From: Styela clava
Taxonomy: Eukaryota > Chordata > Ascidiacea > Stolidobranchia > Styelidae
Direction of reading: 5' to 3'
Assembly (NCBI RefSeq): GCF_964204865.1
Contig: NC_135257.1
Location: forward strand, 5,478,151 to 5,542,150
DNA length: 64,000 bases
Every line of letters begins with the position of its first letter. Position 1 is the first letter of the stretch. Position numbers and translations under genes: made by a program. Below the pieces are notes generated by a model. That model did no database searches and was not told where the DNA came from. It saw only the letters and a list, made by a program, of their open reading frames with translations. This document shows, in pieces, positions 45,026 to 58,006 of the stretch.

Positions 45026-45844
45026 GTAAGTTTAGTTTTTAACTCGGCGAACAATTCTGATCGTGCTAGGCAAGGGACACCACGCAAGAACAAAACTATC
45101 GATATTTCTATCCCGCACAATCTTTTTTTCTAATTTTCTTGTCACTTTCATATTCGAGTTGTTGCTAAGATGAACGCATTCAAAGTCGAGTCAAGATCTA
45201 GAATCTGCTCAAAACAAAAGCGCTTTTTTGTGGCGGAGTATTTTTGTGGCCAAATATTCGTTATCGTAATATAGTATCATAAGTTTCTACTGATATTCAT
45301 TTTTCTTGAATTGCTTCGAAAAACAGCGGTTGGGGATCAATTATTTTAGTAAAAACGCATTTATGTACAAATTTTTTTTTTATATTTGGTGTAGTTTTAT
45401 ATAGTGTGAAACTTTTTTATAGTGTTTTGATTATTAGGGTAGGTCAGAATCCATTTTTTTTTCAACAATTAACAACAATGAAGTAGAGGAATTGAATCGT
45501 TGGCTTTCTTTAACAACAGAGTCTCCTGATAATACCTGCGAATGAGTATAATTCCAACTGTGTTTCATTCTTTGTTAACTGTGCCAAGTACTGAATTTGT
45601 TTTCATAGATATGTTGGAACTTTAACGCCGTGGTCAACTTTGGAATTCTCTTTAAAAAAACTCAATTCGAATTATACTATTAGAAGAAAGTTTTGGATAT
45701 GACTCTGCGCACACCGTTTGGTTATACCAACCTTATTTCCGAACCGCAATACAGATGTGGCATGGGCATACAGCCTTCTTTTCTTAATCGTGAATTTCTG
45801 TTCATTTTTTTTTTGTATTGAATTTTCTTTACTGTGCGCTAGGC
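45026..45844. other. 3' flank of the receptor fragment
   Basis: No TM5-7 exon could be recognised. A frame near 45,470-45,545 (NNEVEELNRWLSL) has an acceptor-like attag upstream but no membrane span. Confidence 0.3.
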
Positions 45845-46160
45845 CAGGGCTACTCAACTGGCGGACCGCGGTCCGAATCCGGACCTTTCGAGTATTGGAT
45901 TTGGACCAAACCTAATTATTTATTTTGGATCATTAGCCCCACTTTTTCAATTCCCTATTATAAAATGACTTTCACAGTTTTGAATATATACGAAAAGAAC
46001 TATAACACTATAATAAACAATTTTAATTTGCTACTAATCATTAGTCGGTCGAGAAAGTGCTTGTTTAAGGATGCCGGAATATCATTTCTGGAAAGACCGG
46101 ACACAAATAATTTTGAAGTTTTGTTTGCGGACCTTCGATAAAAATAGTTGAGTAGCCCTG
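45845..46160. mobile_element. hAT-type MITE with perfect 8-bp target duplication
   Basis: Begins CAGGGCTACTCAACT and ends AGTTGAGTAGCCCTG, a perfect 15-bp inverted repeat. CGCTAGGC flanks it directly at 45,837-45,844 and 46,161-46,168. The 316-bp body has no transposase. Its ends differ from the 15.2-kb hAT-type element, so it is a separate family. Confidence 0.92.
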
Positions 46161-46168
46161 CGCTAGGC

Positions 46169-49100
46169 TATAAGACATGTAGGTATAAATAAATTGCTTA
46201 CCTCTATTAAATTTTGTTGGTTGCTGTGATTTCTCGCTATGTTTCGTAATAACATACCAGGTTATAATAATAAAAGAGACGATTATAGATAGAGTAAATA
46301 AAACTGAGCAAATGATTTATTTTCTTCTCGCTTTTTCATGTTCTGAATTTAAATTAATGTATTTTGTCATAATTTGGAAAGTTTTTCTATAACGAGATAA
46401 TTTCTCAAAAATTTAAAAGGCTACTTTGAAAACAAATTTGTACAAGTTTGTTCAAAGCAAAATCACAATTCACAAAACAGACATTTTAATACGGCCAGGC
46501 CAGTAGAAATGGTTTAAATAAAGAAAAATCGTTCCTTATAAAAATTGATAGTAACTGTCCGACTGAAAAATTACGTTTCAAATAGCTGTAGCTTAAAATA
46601 TACAAAATAAGAGGATTTTATGATTCTACAATTTTGCTTTGGAATTAATTCGATTTTGAATATTCAAAATTATTTATCATTCTGAAAAATCTAACAAAAT
46701 AAATCGGAAAAAGTTTATAAATTTATGTAGCACATTTTTCTCATTTCCTTGAATTTTTCTGAACAAGAAAGATGAAAAAAATATATATATGAGCAAATTA
46801 TCGTCTCTAATCCTCAATCTAATTCTTCTGAGATACCCAACATGGAGTATCCATAGTGTATCCATTGCATTTTGTTATATTTTCATAATAAAATCCCTTG
46901 TTTAACTGCTTTTTCATTCTATTCCACACAGAACTGAACCTTACTTTCTCGTGCATCATTATATCTGGGCCTTTTAGAAATCCACTTTTTGGTATTTTGT
47001 TTATCTATATTCCAATATCTGACTTAGGGGAGGGTGGCCACGTTAGGACATAGGGCACAATGGAAAATAAGCGTCTGTGCAGGGCGACGCAAGCTATGAG
47101 GTGGAATTGGTTTTTGACGGTTGAAACTAAAATTTCGCCATCTCAGTCTTTTTTCTATTTTAGCCTTACCAAAAGGATAAACCACTATCTGGCATTTTTA
47201 CTTTAAGTCCACTATGAAACATTTTACTTGTTAATATATATATAAATGTTGGTGTTGTGGTTATATTGAAACAAATCAGTGATTGAAAAAATTACACTTT
47301 CGTTTTTTTTAAGCACTCAAAACCTGTATTTGTGGTTTAGGGCTATTTTAATTGGGACTATTGTCGAGCATGGAAGTTTCAGAACTCATATTAAATTGAT
47401 TGAAATTAGGTATAATCCAAAGGTAAAAATGTTTTTATTTAGATTTAATGATTGGAATATAAAATTCACGAGTACTTCAAGAGGGGCAGACTCTTCCGAT
47501 AGGTATGTTGACAAAAAGGTTTTAGGTTGCCAGTAAAGATAAATTGTTTTAGAAATTATTTGGATAAAGATTAGAATCATTATAGTTGAACATTTATTTC
47601 AAATCTCCAAATTTGAAGTTCTTTTGATGCCGATGTTGATTCGTTACTATTTTTTATGGCATATGTCGTTGAATTTATTCGACGGCCGCATCGTGCACCA
47701 GGGTGTTTCCAAATGTTTCCCACCAGCGGGGTGCAGTGGGACAATAAACCAAGCATTTTTTATTGAATTTTGTGGTCAATCTGTTTTTTTTTCTTCTAGT
47801 CGCTGAATAAAAGCTACCATTTATTTCTCTCTGCATTAGCCCTGCAATGTCAAATGGATGTGCAGGTTGATGGGCTCAAACGATGCAAAAAAAAACTGTC
47901 CCAACTTTCCTCACTTTCCCCTACACCGCACATGCTTTATTTTGCTCACATCATAGTCGGAGTTGAAAGCTTACGGTAAATAATCTCATCGCGATCTACA
48001 GAACTGTATGGTCTAAAAAAATAATAAACTTCTTTAGGGTGACTCTTAATACTGGTTGCTTTGTTCCTAACTCGATTTAAATCTTTAATTAACCAGCTGT
48101 CTTATCAATATCTACGGATAAAACACGTTTGCATCGCTGTGTATTATGTGAAATAAATTTCATATTATATTGCATTCATTTCAAATTGAGCAGAACGGAA
48201 CAAAGCAATTTCGTAATAGACTGAACTGGGGAATTTTAATTTTGATCGCATTGATTCTAAAATTTATTTCCACGAAATTTATTTTGCTCAGTAGAATTAG
48301 AAGTTCGTTTTATCACCATACTGAAAAACCACTTCGTACAAACAGAATATAAAACGATGTGGAAATGGCATTTCAAGGTAAATGGGGCGCAGTCAACCAA
48401 TACTGATTTTCGAAATGAGACGGCAGTTTTATATTGAAATGATTTTGATTTTCATGGCAGTGATATCTGTGCTTTGAGTGGGCTAGATGAAGACCTCAAA
48501 AGCGTAAAAATATATTATTTAGTATTGTGATACTTCTACTATTGTGTCGGTTTTACATTTTATTGGCGACCTGTACTCGAACTCAAAGATAGATACATCC
48601 GTTGCGTGTTGTCCAAATGTATTTTATTACTTCTGTGCACATCATTTTCATATGAAAAGGATTTGTATAAAGAAGGAATTGAATTTGCCTGGTGGTGAAA
48701 TATTAACAACATCAAAATCACTTGTCAGAAGACGATATCAAGGCGTTTCTGAAATTATTTGGAGATAAATACCATTTGGACATAAACCATTAACATTAAT
48801 CGGTAAATAAACGTTCAACGCCAAAGCAGCGAGCACAACAGATAGTTCGGCAAAGCCGAATTATCGATGGTCCAGGCCATTGAAATCTATCAACGAAGGC
48901 AAAACTTTCCCAAACGTTCCCCAATATGGGTAGAGCAAATGCATTAGGAGTACTATAGTTCAACGTTACGTGTAACAGTCCATGATACGGACAAGTGTCG
49001 ACATCCTTACGCGTGGAATACGTGTTGCGAATGATAATAACATAGATAATAAAAATAATTGGGTGCAATGCAGTGCACAGCGGCGAAAAATATGGCGAGA

Positions 49101-49854
49101 AAATATAAACACTGAAGAGTTCGACGTCCAAGCCAAAGACCTAGATTCACATTATATGAATCGTTTAATACGTAACTTTGGTACTGGTATAAGGTTCGTG
49201 AAAAGATCGGAAGGACTAGCCTGGTGAAATGCTTCGCGGTGTTACAAATGCAAAAATAGGAACATTTGTGTGAAATATCGAGCACCACATCAGGACTCGA
49301 AAATATTTGGAAAAAAAAATTAACAGCCATAATTTCGTTACTGTTCTGCAATTTCAACTTAACGTAAACCGCCAATTCTCTTTATCGATAATACATATTA
49401 CTCGCTTTTAGAAATTCTTTATCAACAAATTAATATTCTGTTTTATAAAAACCATTAAACCTGCATATTCTTTTAACCTGTGGTATACGGGTTGCTACGA
49501 GAGCCAAAGTTGCTACATCTTTTCACCATTGATTTTTCTTATAAATTTGATCACGTTTCGAATGTAGAATTAGATAGATCTCTCTGCACGGTCGCTGTTC
49601 GTTTGCGGGTTCGTCATCGTCACCGCAAGGCGGAGTCAAACACCGAAACGCATACCCGATTCATAATATAGTATGAGTGTGAGAGCTTATTTTACATCGT
49701 TTATCTTATATATTGCAAAGCTTCCTCACAGAATGTCCAATAAATACAATTGACGCTTGGCGAATTAAAAAATGTGTTTCTCTGAAAAAATGAATCAGCG
49801 AAATTTTATATCAAAACTAAGTTGCATCCAATTTTTAATCAATCAAACAATCTT
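46169..49854. other. Long A+T-rich non-coding stretch
   Basis: No exon with recognisable domain on either strand. Short frames such as 48,170-48,352 (plus; hydrophobic LNWGILILIALILKF) and 48,796-49,131 (minus; hydrophobic) lack splice context or family motifs. Confidence 0.35.
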
Positions 49855-50145
49855 TCACCAATGAAAATTTAAAGCAATTGGTCCATTAGGTAATAAGGAA
49901 AGCGATTTTTTACAACAACGAGAAGGTGAAGATAATGACTAACAGGATCAAAAACAATAGCATAATAACAAAACGATCCAAAAGTCCACTGTGAAATAAT
50001 GGACCTTTGTGAAATAACGTGCAAACTTTAAGTAAGTCACTAGTCGTAAATCAACCTATTTTCTTATTCGTTATTATTGGACACGTAGTGGACCTATGGA
50101 TTGTTTTGTTATTATGTTGTTGTTCTTGTTATATTTATATTGCTA
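49855..50145. repeat. Diverged fragments of the GGACACGT MITE-like family
   Basis: 49,855-49,990 repeats aaagcaattggtcca and agcgattttttacaacaac in the same orientation as the 51.2-kb copy. 50,074-50,145 repeats attggacacgtagtggacc in the opposite orientation. Confidence 0.45.
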
Positions 50146-50556
50146 CAAATATATATGTTCAAATCATTCTAATGTCAAATCGTTGTAATGTTTATTATTA
50201 TAAATTATCGTCTTCGTAAAACCTCTATGTTTTGATATTTCATCGGTAAAGTTGCCATTTCCAGGACTGTGTTGTCAGGCATTTGAAATGTTTAAACTTT
50301 CTGAAGTCAGAATCACAGACTTTGGAGATGAGAGGTTAGAAGAAAGGCCAATGCTCTAATTATTCAAAATTCAAAAATTATGGCATTGAAGCAGTGTTTA
50401 TTGAATAAGTTTTACACATTTGAAATTAGTTTGAACATGTGAGCAAGTAGGTCAATGCAAGCAATATAAATGAAAATAGCTCAAATAGATATTTATGTGT
50501 AATATTCATGAATCCAATATTTATAAAAGATATTTCTGTGAGACCTATTAAAAAGT

Positions 50557-50562
50557 TTTATT
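50557..50562 (-). terminator. Polyadenylation signal AATAAA of the collectin-like gene
   Basis: AATAAA on the minus strand, 27 nt past the TGA stop at 50,590. Confidence 0.55.
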
Positions 50563-50589
50563 GCGGCATATTTACAGCAAATATTCACT

Positions 50590-53500
50590 TCAGTATTTCT
50601 GACATAATACACCGTGCTCTTTCGATTCAGGGTAAAAATTATACATTGCTTGGTGTTGCTGTGATGATTGTTTGTAAACTTGCAGCTGTAGCGAAGTGTA
50701 TGAACTGCCAGAGTCTGGATAACCAGAAAGCCATCGTACGAATGGAGCAATTGATCCGTCTGCAAGCGTCACTGTTCTTGTCTAAAATTAAATGAAACAA
50801 TTCGAAAACTTATCAATCAAAACAAACGAATAGTTTTCATTAGACTTACGGTACAGTAAAATGAAATGTATTCATGCCGTTGCCCAGAATGAACAAAGTA
50901 ACCGTGAAATGAACATTCGGTCTACTTGTCACCGGCTATCTTGTAATGGCTGTATGAATAAAACTTATGAGTGCAAATTACCAACAGCATAGCCTCTATT
51001 TAGAAATAGGGAATTCCCCTCCATGTAATTTTGATTTAATGTTGTTCTGGCAGTTTAAGCTGGATTTTTTTTAAAAATGGATTCGGGGAGACAGTTGATT
51101 ATTACGTATTAAGTTGGGACTGTAAGTAGCCTACTTATTGAAGATTGAACTGTAGATTAATAGAGAAGTACTGGTAGCTTAAGGAGAAAAGATTACTTCA
51201 TAAATGTAAACAAGAGAGCTATGCTCAAATATATGGACACGTAGCGCCACCCAATGGCAATAATTTTGATGACGTCATAGCGAAAAAAAAAGTAATAGCC
51301 TTCTGGAGAAAAATTTTATCTTCAACCACTGAAAATTTCAAAGCAATTGGTCCAGTATTCGAAGAGAAAAGCGACTTTTTAAAAACGTGTCAAAGAACAA
51401 GAACAACAACAAGGACAACAAGAACAAGAACAAGAACAACAACAACATAATATTGAAACGATCGTTATGTCCACTACGTGTCCAATAATATCAATAAACA
51501 AAACAAAAAATAGGATCCACAGTCATTTCCACGATATACTGAAATGAAAAAGTAGGGAAAGATCGCAATATTTATCTAGAATATAATTAGAGTATAAGTG
51601 AATATTACATAACTGTGTTTAAAAATTTGGATATGTCAAGTCTTCAATGATAGGAGGTAAATCATTCCAAATTTCCGCTATGATGGCTATGTACAAAATA
51701 CTGTATACTGTATTTGAAAAATAATTATCAAATGCTTATGGTAACAATCTCGAAGAGTATTGGTGCATTACTTTAAAAACATAAGTTGCAGCAACTTTGT
51801 TCATTAGAACCCCCAAAATAACCCAATTCGTGTGAAAAGAGTGAGAAACAAAATTAATTAATCATAAAATTGAAATAACGATATACAAAGTCTTTCAACT
51901 TGAGTATCTTATTCTCTGCAAATAAGGGGTAAGACTCATACGAGGTGTTTAATTGAATAAAATTCTTAAAGATATTTTTTTTTGTAAAAATGTATTTATA
52001 CACTTTTCTGGTAATTAAGTACTCCTATGCAACTGAACCCCACTGTTAAGAACACGGTTAAGAACAGCACAATTCCTTTCTACCTGTTTAGACAAGATAT
52101 ACTTACTGAAGGGTTTATGGTCATTCCAAGCCAGATGTGTACCCAACTTTGCGAAGGAGGAATCAACGGTCGAACGTACGTCTTAATTTGTTCAAAATGT
52201 TGTGAGTCCTGGATGAATGCCGGCTTTCCTCGCTTTTTTGCGCATATTGCAAATGCTTCTTCCAAGTTAATATTTTTAGAAGAACTTAGAACAGCCCAAT
52301 AGCAAGTTCTCCTGTAAGCAATACCATTGCAAATTGGTTCCACGTCATCACGCCCGGAATCTACAAAAATGAGGCGCAAAAACTTTTTAAAAAACATTAG
52401 GGGAGAATTTTGATTTTTCCTTTCATAAGTAAAGAAAACGTTTGATAAAGCCTGGGCGTTCAAAACGATTATTGATTATTTGATGAGGTCGTTGTGATTT
52501 ATAAAGAATGTTAGGACTTACCTTTTGAAGCATTCTTCTTTAGTTCAAGAACTAATTCTTCTAACTTTTTTACTCGTATGGTTAAATTTCCATTAGCTGT
52601 TTACAAAAAAGTTTCAAATCATTGTAATGAATCAACTAGTTCTAGTTTTATACAGCAATATCAATGTATTTGTCCAGTTGATGAATAGAATAGGCCTTGT
52701 ATGAGTGGCTCTTGCATATATATTGCTTTCCTGAGCATTCATTTTCTTATTTACTTGCTGAAGCTAATACATTTTGTAAGCGTCGTCCCGTTTTTGTAGT
52801 TTTGGTTTCATTGTGCTTGTAAATTCGGGTCAAGTCTGCTTTGCTTTCGTATTTGTGAAACTTCTATTTTATCTACAGTAATCGGTAATCATTCCAAAAA
52901 AATCTTACGATTAAATTTTTCTTCTTTGAAACCTGCTTGATTTTTTGAAAATAAAATAGTAATTTTAAAATAACGAAGTCACACCAACCAACACAAAATG
53001 CATTTGTGATTTATTGCAAAGAAATTCATATTAAACGAATATATATGCATGAAATTGGTAGTTTTTTTATGAAAATATTTTCATGATTTGTTTAAATTTC
53101 TGAGATACAAGTTCAAATAATTACAGAATTTTTCAATATATATATATATATATATATATTGAAAGTTTTAAGTTTTGATTTCAAACATAAAAAACAATGT
53201 TTAGCGGTTTTGCAGAGTATCGATCAGATCAAGTATATATTTATAGTGCGCACAATGTCACAATTACGTTAATTCTATATTTAAATAATATTTTCAGGTT
53301 GAATACGGATTTCAGATATATGGCATCATTTACAAATAGCCCGGACACTAAAAAGCAATCTCGGCCATTGATTCAAAAATATAAACCCAAACATATACCT
53401 TGTTCGATTGTTTCCTCAATTTTTTCATTTATCCTGTTGTAGTTGACAACACCTGAACCACCTTTTTCACCCTTACTACCAGATATTCCGCGTTCCCCTT

Positions 53501-53684
53501 TAAAACCTTGTGGTCCCCGTTTTCCAGGCATCCCATGGTCTCGCTGTGAAGTTGTTGGTATGGCGTGACCCCCTTCTCCTGCAAAAACGTCTTCGACTGT
53601 TTTACAAATCATATGCTTCGAGTTTCCTTGCACAATGTTTGTCATATAACACATGAACATGATAAAAATATGTAGGTTCTGCAT
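50590..53684 (-). CDS. Collectin-like lectin: signal peptide, collagen stalk, coiled-coil neck, C-type lectin domain, 268 aa
   Basis: Secreted pattern-recognition-type lectin by architecture. Exons are 53399-53684, 52522-52596, 52107-52360 and 50590-50781; GT-AG borders and phases agree. The start at 53,684 opens a signal peptide (MQNLHIFIMFMCYM...); an in-frame ATG eight codons upstream is less suitable. Residue C27 may link chains. Nine G-X-Y triplets span 51-78 (GMPGKRGPQG onward). A helical neck lies at about 80-120 (VKKLEELVLELKK). The C-type lectin domain starts near C131/C140 (TCYWAV) and contains WVHIWLGM. Exon 4 has SGYPD where EPN/QPD is expected, no WND motif, and only one cysteine (LCQK), so the inner disulphide of the long loop is missing. 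Calcium-dependent sugar binding is therefore doubtful. The terminal exon has a paralogue at 61.95 kb. Confidence 0.88.
51209..51490 (-). repeat. MITE-like family GGACACGT, copy C, in a collectin intron
   Basis: Reverse-orientation copy of 38,597-38,859. Begins caagagagctatgctcaaat and ends ctacgtgtccaataa, with a GAACAA/CAACAA repeat before the end. The inward-read ends share tggacacgtag. Confidence 0.65.
53138..53160. repeat. TA microsatellite in collectin intron 1
   Basis: Uninterrupted alternating TA of about 23 bp. Confidence 0.8.
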
Positions 53685-56600
53685 TGTTTTAAGCCTAGAT
53701 TTCAACAAAAAAAACGTTATTTGATATTTTTTCTGAATTCAAGTAACTCGTTTCTTCTTTGTGCGTGGGAAGCGGGGAAATAAAGCTGTTATTCCCATTG
53801 TACCCGAAATGTACGAATTTTTCAATGTTAATAGGACATTTCATTACAGTATTAGGTGCTTATAAAAGTTGAATCACATATTAATAGCTGAATTTCGCTA
53901 TATAATGTCAAACCCAATATGGCTTTTATGGTCCACAATAAGTGATAATACGCTTTTTACAGCATTATATGGCAACTGATGAAAGTTTTCATCTTTCTAA
54001 TTAAACTTCAATTTATTAAAATAAAAACTAGGGCTAAAACAACATGGCATGTTTTTTAATTAGTTGCTTCTCAATATCGAATCCTACACAACATTTATCT
54101 GATGTACAAAGCGTTGATAAATCAATACGAAGGTAAAACAAACGTTTTTTGACTTTGTATTCATTTCTCTATTTGCATATCTAATTTTTCGTTGCCACCA
54201 GACAGACTTCAAAAATCAAGCGAAAAATACTTCATAAGACAATAGTTAACTTGCAAATAAAGTCTCAAAATATTTTTTCATATATTTCTGAGTATGCTGT
54301 CTTGATTTTGATTGGTTCGAAACTTGAATAGGTTAAGGAAACGATGGTTTATTAAATACCGATAGCAATTAAGAGGCATCTTTTTCATACTAATACCGTC
54401 ATATTTGAAAATGAAACTTATAATCGCAAGTAATTAAGTGTGTTGCATCATTTCAACCAATATTCTCTGAAAATGATTACATGATTCCTTTGTTTATGCT
54501 GGAGATGAACGACGTTGTTATTTTGATGATCTTTACCTGTATATATATAATTCAATAGACGGCTCACTCATAGGTGACAAAACCTATGTAATAATATGTT
54601 TGCAGATGAACACTCATATGCAAGAAGCTAAAAGAAACTTACAAATTATTTGTCGAAGCGCCATTAAGTACCCTTTTGCCTAATGCTGATTTATAGAAAG
54701 TTAGCTGTGGCCCATATAGTAAGCGTGCCTGTAACCGCTCCCCACAGCAGTAAATCTGATAAAATGTCATTTTAGATTTGAAATTAAGAACTACTTCATC
54801 AAATTACCTCTATGCTATTTTTGTGAGGTTACGAGAGTATCTTGATCAAACCCAGATTTGGAATTTGTTCTGTTATCTCAATATCCTCTCAGAACTCAGA
54901 AGAGTATTTGAAGTCGCTATCATTTTGGCACGTGGAATGGAATGCTGGTTATATGTCTTCAATGACGTCAAGCGAGCTTTGCAGATTATCGGTTGTTGAG
55001 AAAAGACCGTGTATTGGCGCCGTTGTTGTCAGCAAAGCAGTAGCAGTTTCTTTGAAGGTTGTCGTGATAAACAACCGAAATAATTCCAAACCTGATTATT
55101 ATCATTTTCTGATGATGTCTGGGCTTGGTATTTTCGGAATGTTTAAACCGTTGATGTTTGGAAACGGAATTCGAACTTCACGTGATAATTGTTGTGTAAA
55201 GTTTTAAATATTATTTATCAAATGACAAACCAATCCCAATGAAGTTTTCGGATTTATTATTTTTGCACACGACGCTCACTTGAGCCTTTCGATCCGTACA
55301 AGGCGATATGTGCGAGATACGTTATTTACAGGGGGCGGCATTGTGTCACGGATGACTCTCCGATTTTTGACCCTAGACAAATTTTCGCTATAGAAAAATA
55401 TGAAAACTTATTTCTGGATTATTTTCGCTGGTTGACGATTAAGACTGATGGTATAAGAATTATAAATAAAACTAGCTTTAAAGTTGGATACGTGAAATAT
55501 ATTTTAATCCCGTTTTCTAAAAGGTACGTAAAACATATGGATTTCAGTATTTGAAATGATCAGGAATGGGGAACCAGGACACCTTTGTAGGAAGGGAGCA
55601 ATAGATTCATCGGCAAGTATACTACAGTTTTGTCAGAAACAGAATATAAAATATAATTAAGTACATTCCCCGGGAATAAATGCAAGATCGGATTTCAAAT
55701 GTAAATATCTGTTTTTAAAAATATTAAAACGAAAATACGTGATATGGCAAACGTTAAATGACATAGAGTGACATGACATCCTGATTAAATTTAAATAATT
55801 CCGAGCTAATACTAAATTTGACTTTCAGCATAGTTTGCCATTTTGATTAATCTTTATCGTTAACTTTTGGGATGTGATGCATTGAAAATTCATGCCTCAT
55901 ACATTTTAGCTCAAAAGCTGAATTGGCACAGCCGATTGAACGATGCTCATCATAAAACATGAACATAATAAAAATACGTTGGTGCATGTTTGTATGTATG
56001 CATTGTTTTAGGCGTGTATTTCAATATTAAAATTAGGAATTATTTTCCCGGTTGAAAGAATACATTATTATTCACATTGTTTCGTGAATATACATTTCTA
56101 AATAATCTGCAACATAGTAAATACAAATTAGATGTAAAAGCGACTATTTTTTCTTATTTGATTATTTCTCCATGCTTCAGTTTACTAAAAGAAGCACGAC
56201 TTTTTACTCTCATGTATTTTTTCCGGTACATTTATAGACTTGGAACTTAAAAATTTATGTGCAGTGGCATCACGCCCATGTAATCATTTCCAGAGAATAT
56301 TTGTTGAAATAATGCAACACACTTGATTACTTCCGATTATAAGTTTCATTTGCAAATATCACGCTCTCAGTATGAAAAAGATTCCTATTCATTGCCATGG
56401 CCCATTGGTATCTGATAAACTATCGTTTCATCGTTTCAGAAAAGAATAAAATAAACTTGAGAGCAAGTTAACTGTGATATTATCAAGTATTTTTCGCTTG
56501 ATTTTTGCAGTCTGGCTGGTGGGAACGTAACGGTTTCTTTTAGCTTTTAGGCTGGGGCCAAACCAATGAATATGAATATTTAAAAGGTAATTTAGCACAA

Positions 56601-57388
56601 TTTCCGTTACGTCAGAATTATATTATGGACTACAAGCTAAGTTAAACGCGACTGAAAAATACGCTGCGTCCACACCAGCTATCAGCGCCTTTCCCCATTA
56701 AAAAACCTAATCAAGAAGAGAATGAAGAACTAGATTTTTGTTGTTCTCTGTCTTACACGTGCGTATTCGAATCACATTGCCAGAATTCAATTCATTTCCG
56801 TGAGAAATCTTGCAATAATTGTTCAGCTGTCTCCAATAGAGTGCAGATTTTTACTGAAATTGCAAATTTTCTGAACAATTGAATATTGCAGTTTCTTTAT
56901 CCATCCATAAATTGTTGCTATTAATTTTCTAACATAACATTCATTTGATTATAAATTTAATATTATACATATTTCGAAATAATAGCAGTAAAGATATGTA
57001 TACTATACATATTAGTTGTAGGAGTTTTAATTAACTTAATCGCGTGTATAGAATAATTCAAAAGTATGATACGAAATATGTATATAGCAACTAACCCCCA
57101 AATATACCCCATTTCATGTTGAAATCATTAAAACAAAGTTAATTTTTCCCAAAATTCGAACAAAGACTTTCGTAGGAATCAAATTACACCAGTTTTAAGA
57201 ACACAACATGTTCCACCCATTCATTATCAAATTAAAATTTATATTCTCAAGACCTTTGGCACTGATGGAAATCATTATCTCTAAGTTCCCATCCGTACCA
57301 TGTACATACTTACCATTATTGAGATAATAGAAGTTTCTGTTTATAACATGAATCACGAGCTCACGTTTACAGTATTTAATTAGACGTA
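53685..57388. other. Collectin upstream region with rearranged duplicated fragments
   Basis: 55,950-56,040 resembles the collectin start-codon region (53,650-53,730): acatgaacataataaaaata, gcattgttttag and atttcaa in the same order. 54,180-54,490 and 56,255-56,540 are inverted copies sharing aaaatcaagcgaaaaatact, gttaacttgc and agtgtgttgca. A 121-codon plus-strand frame at 54,842-55,207 shows no known domain. No further exon was supported. Confidence 0.5.
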
Positions 57389-57861
57389 TACGTTTGTCGT
57401 ATACTTTGCCACTGTATGCAGTGCATCGTGCTCTGCCTTGTATCCAATCATTGTAGACCCATTATTACCCTTTGTTTGTAGCGTAAATTAGTATTATTAT
57501 CTATTGTCTGGTTTAGCGTTTTTCTTTCGGTCATTGGCATCACGTATTCGTCGTGTAAAGAGTCGCAGATATTTGTCTGTATTGTGGACTGTTCATTTAT
57601 CTGTTATATATTGTAATTGTATTAGCCTCCCGGATCGGAAAACGTTTGGTGAGAAATTTGCCTTTTGTTGTTGTTATATGTTTTGACTTATGTTAATCAA
57701 TTTTGTTTTATTTAAGAAAACCGCTGTTCTTTGCCAAGAATATAAAGAAGTGATTCATGCAGGTGTCTTGTTTGTGGACAAAGGGGCTGAGAGTGGCGCG
57801 TTCGATACGTTTTCATTGTGTCTCGTCGATATAGATTCCGGGCTATCAAAAAGACGTGACA
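57389..57861 (+). repeat. 5' LTR of the BEL/Pao element (start truncated)
   Basis: Aligns with 61,109-61,582 from tacgtttgtcgtatac to the shared end aagacgtgaca. The TGTT start seen in the 3' LTR is absent here. Confidence 0.9.
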
Positions 57862-58006
57862 TAAAAGTTTTCAAACGGGCTTCAAAATTCAAACGATTTC
57901 AAGTCTCCAAATATAATTTGTGAAGTTTTCAATGATATTAACGTTAATACCAAAATTCTCAAGTTTTCAACCAAAGGGTTTCAAACATTAATTCGGGTTC
58001 TCAATA

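Noticed and set aside
48796..49131. Hydrophobic minus-strand frame as TM7 of the GPCR
   Set aside because: It is on the opposite strand from the receptor exons and lacks the NPxxY context.
51800..52106. Extra collectin exon restoring the missing lectin cysteines
   Set aside because: No in-phase frame with acceptor, donor and WND-like motif was found in the intron.
54842..55207. 121-codon plus-strand frame as a gene
   Set aside because: No domain, no signal peptide, no splice partners, and composition does not stand out from flanking non-coding sequence.
57504..57923. Small plus-strand frames repeated at 61,225-61,599 as a duplicated gene pair
   Set aside because: They fall within the two LTRs and are repeated only because the LTRs are.
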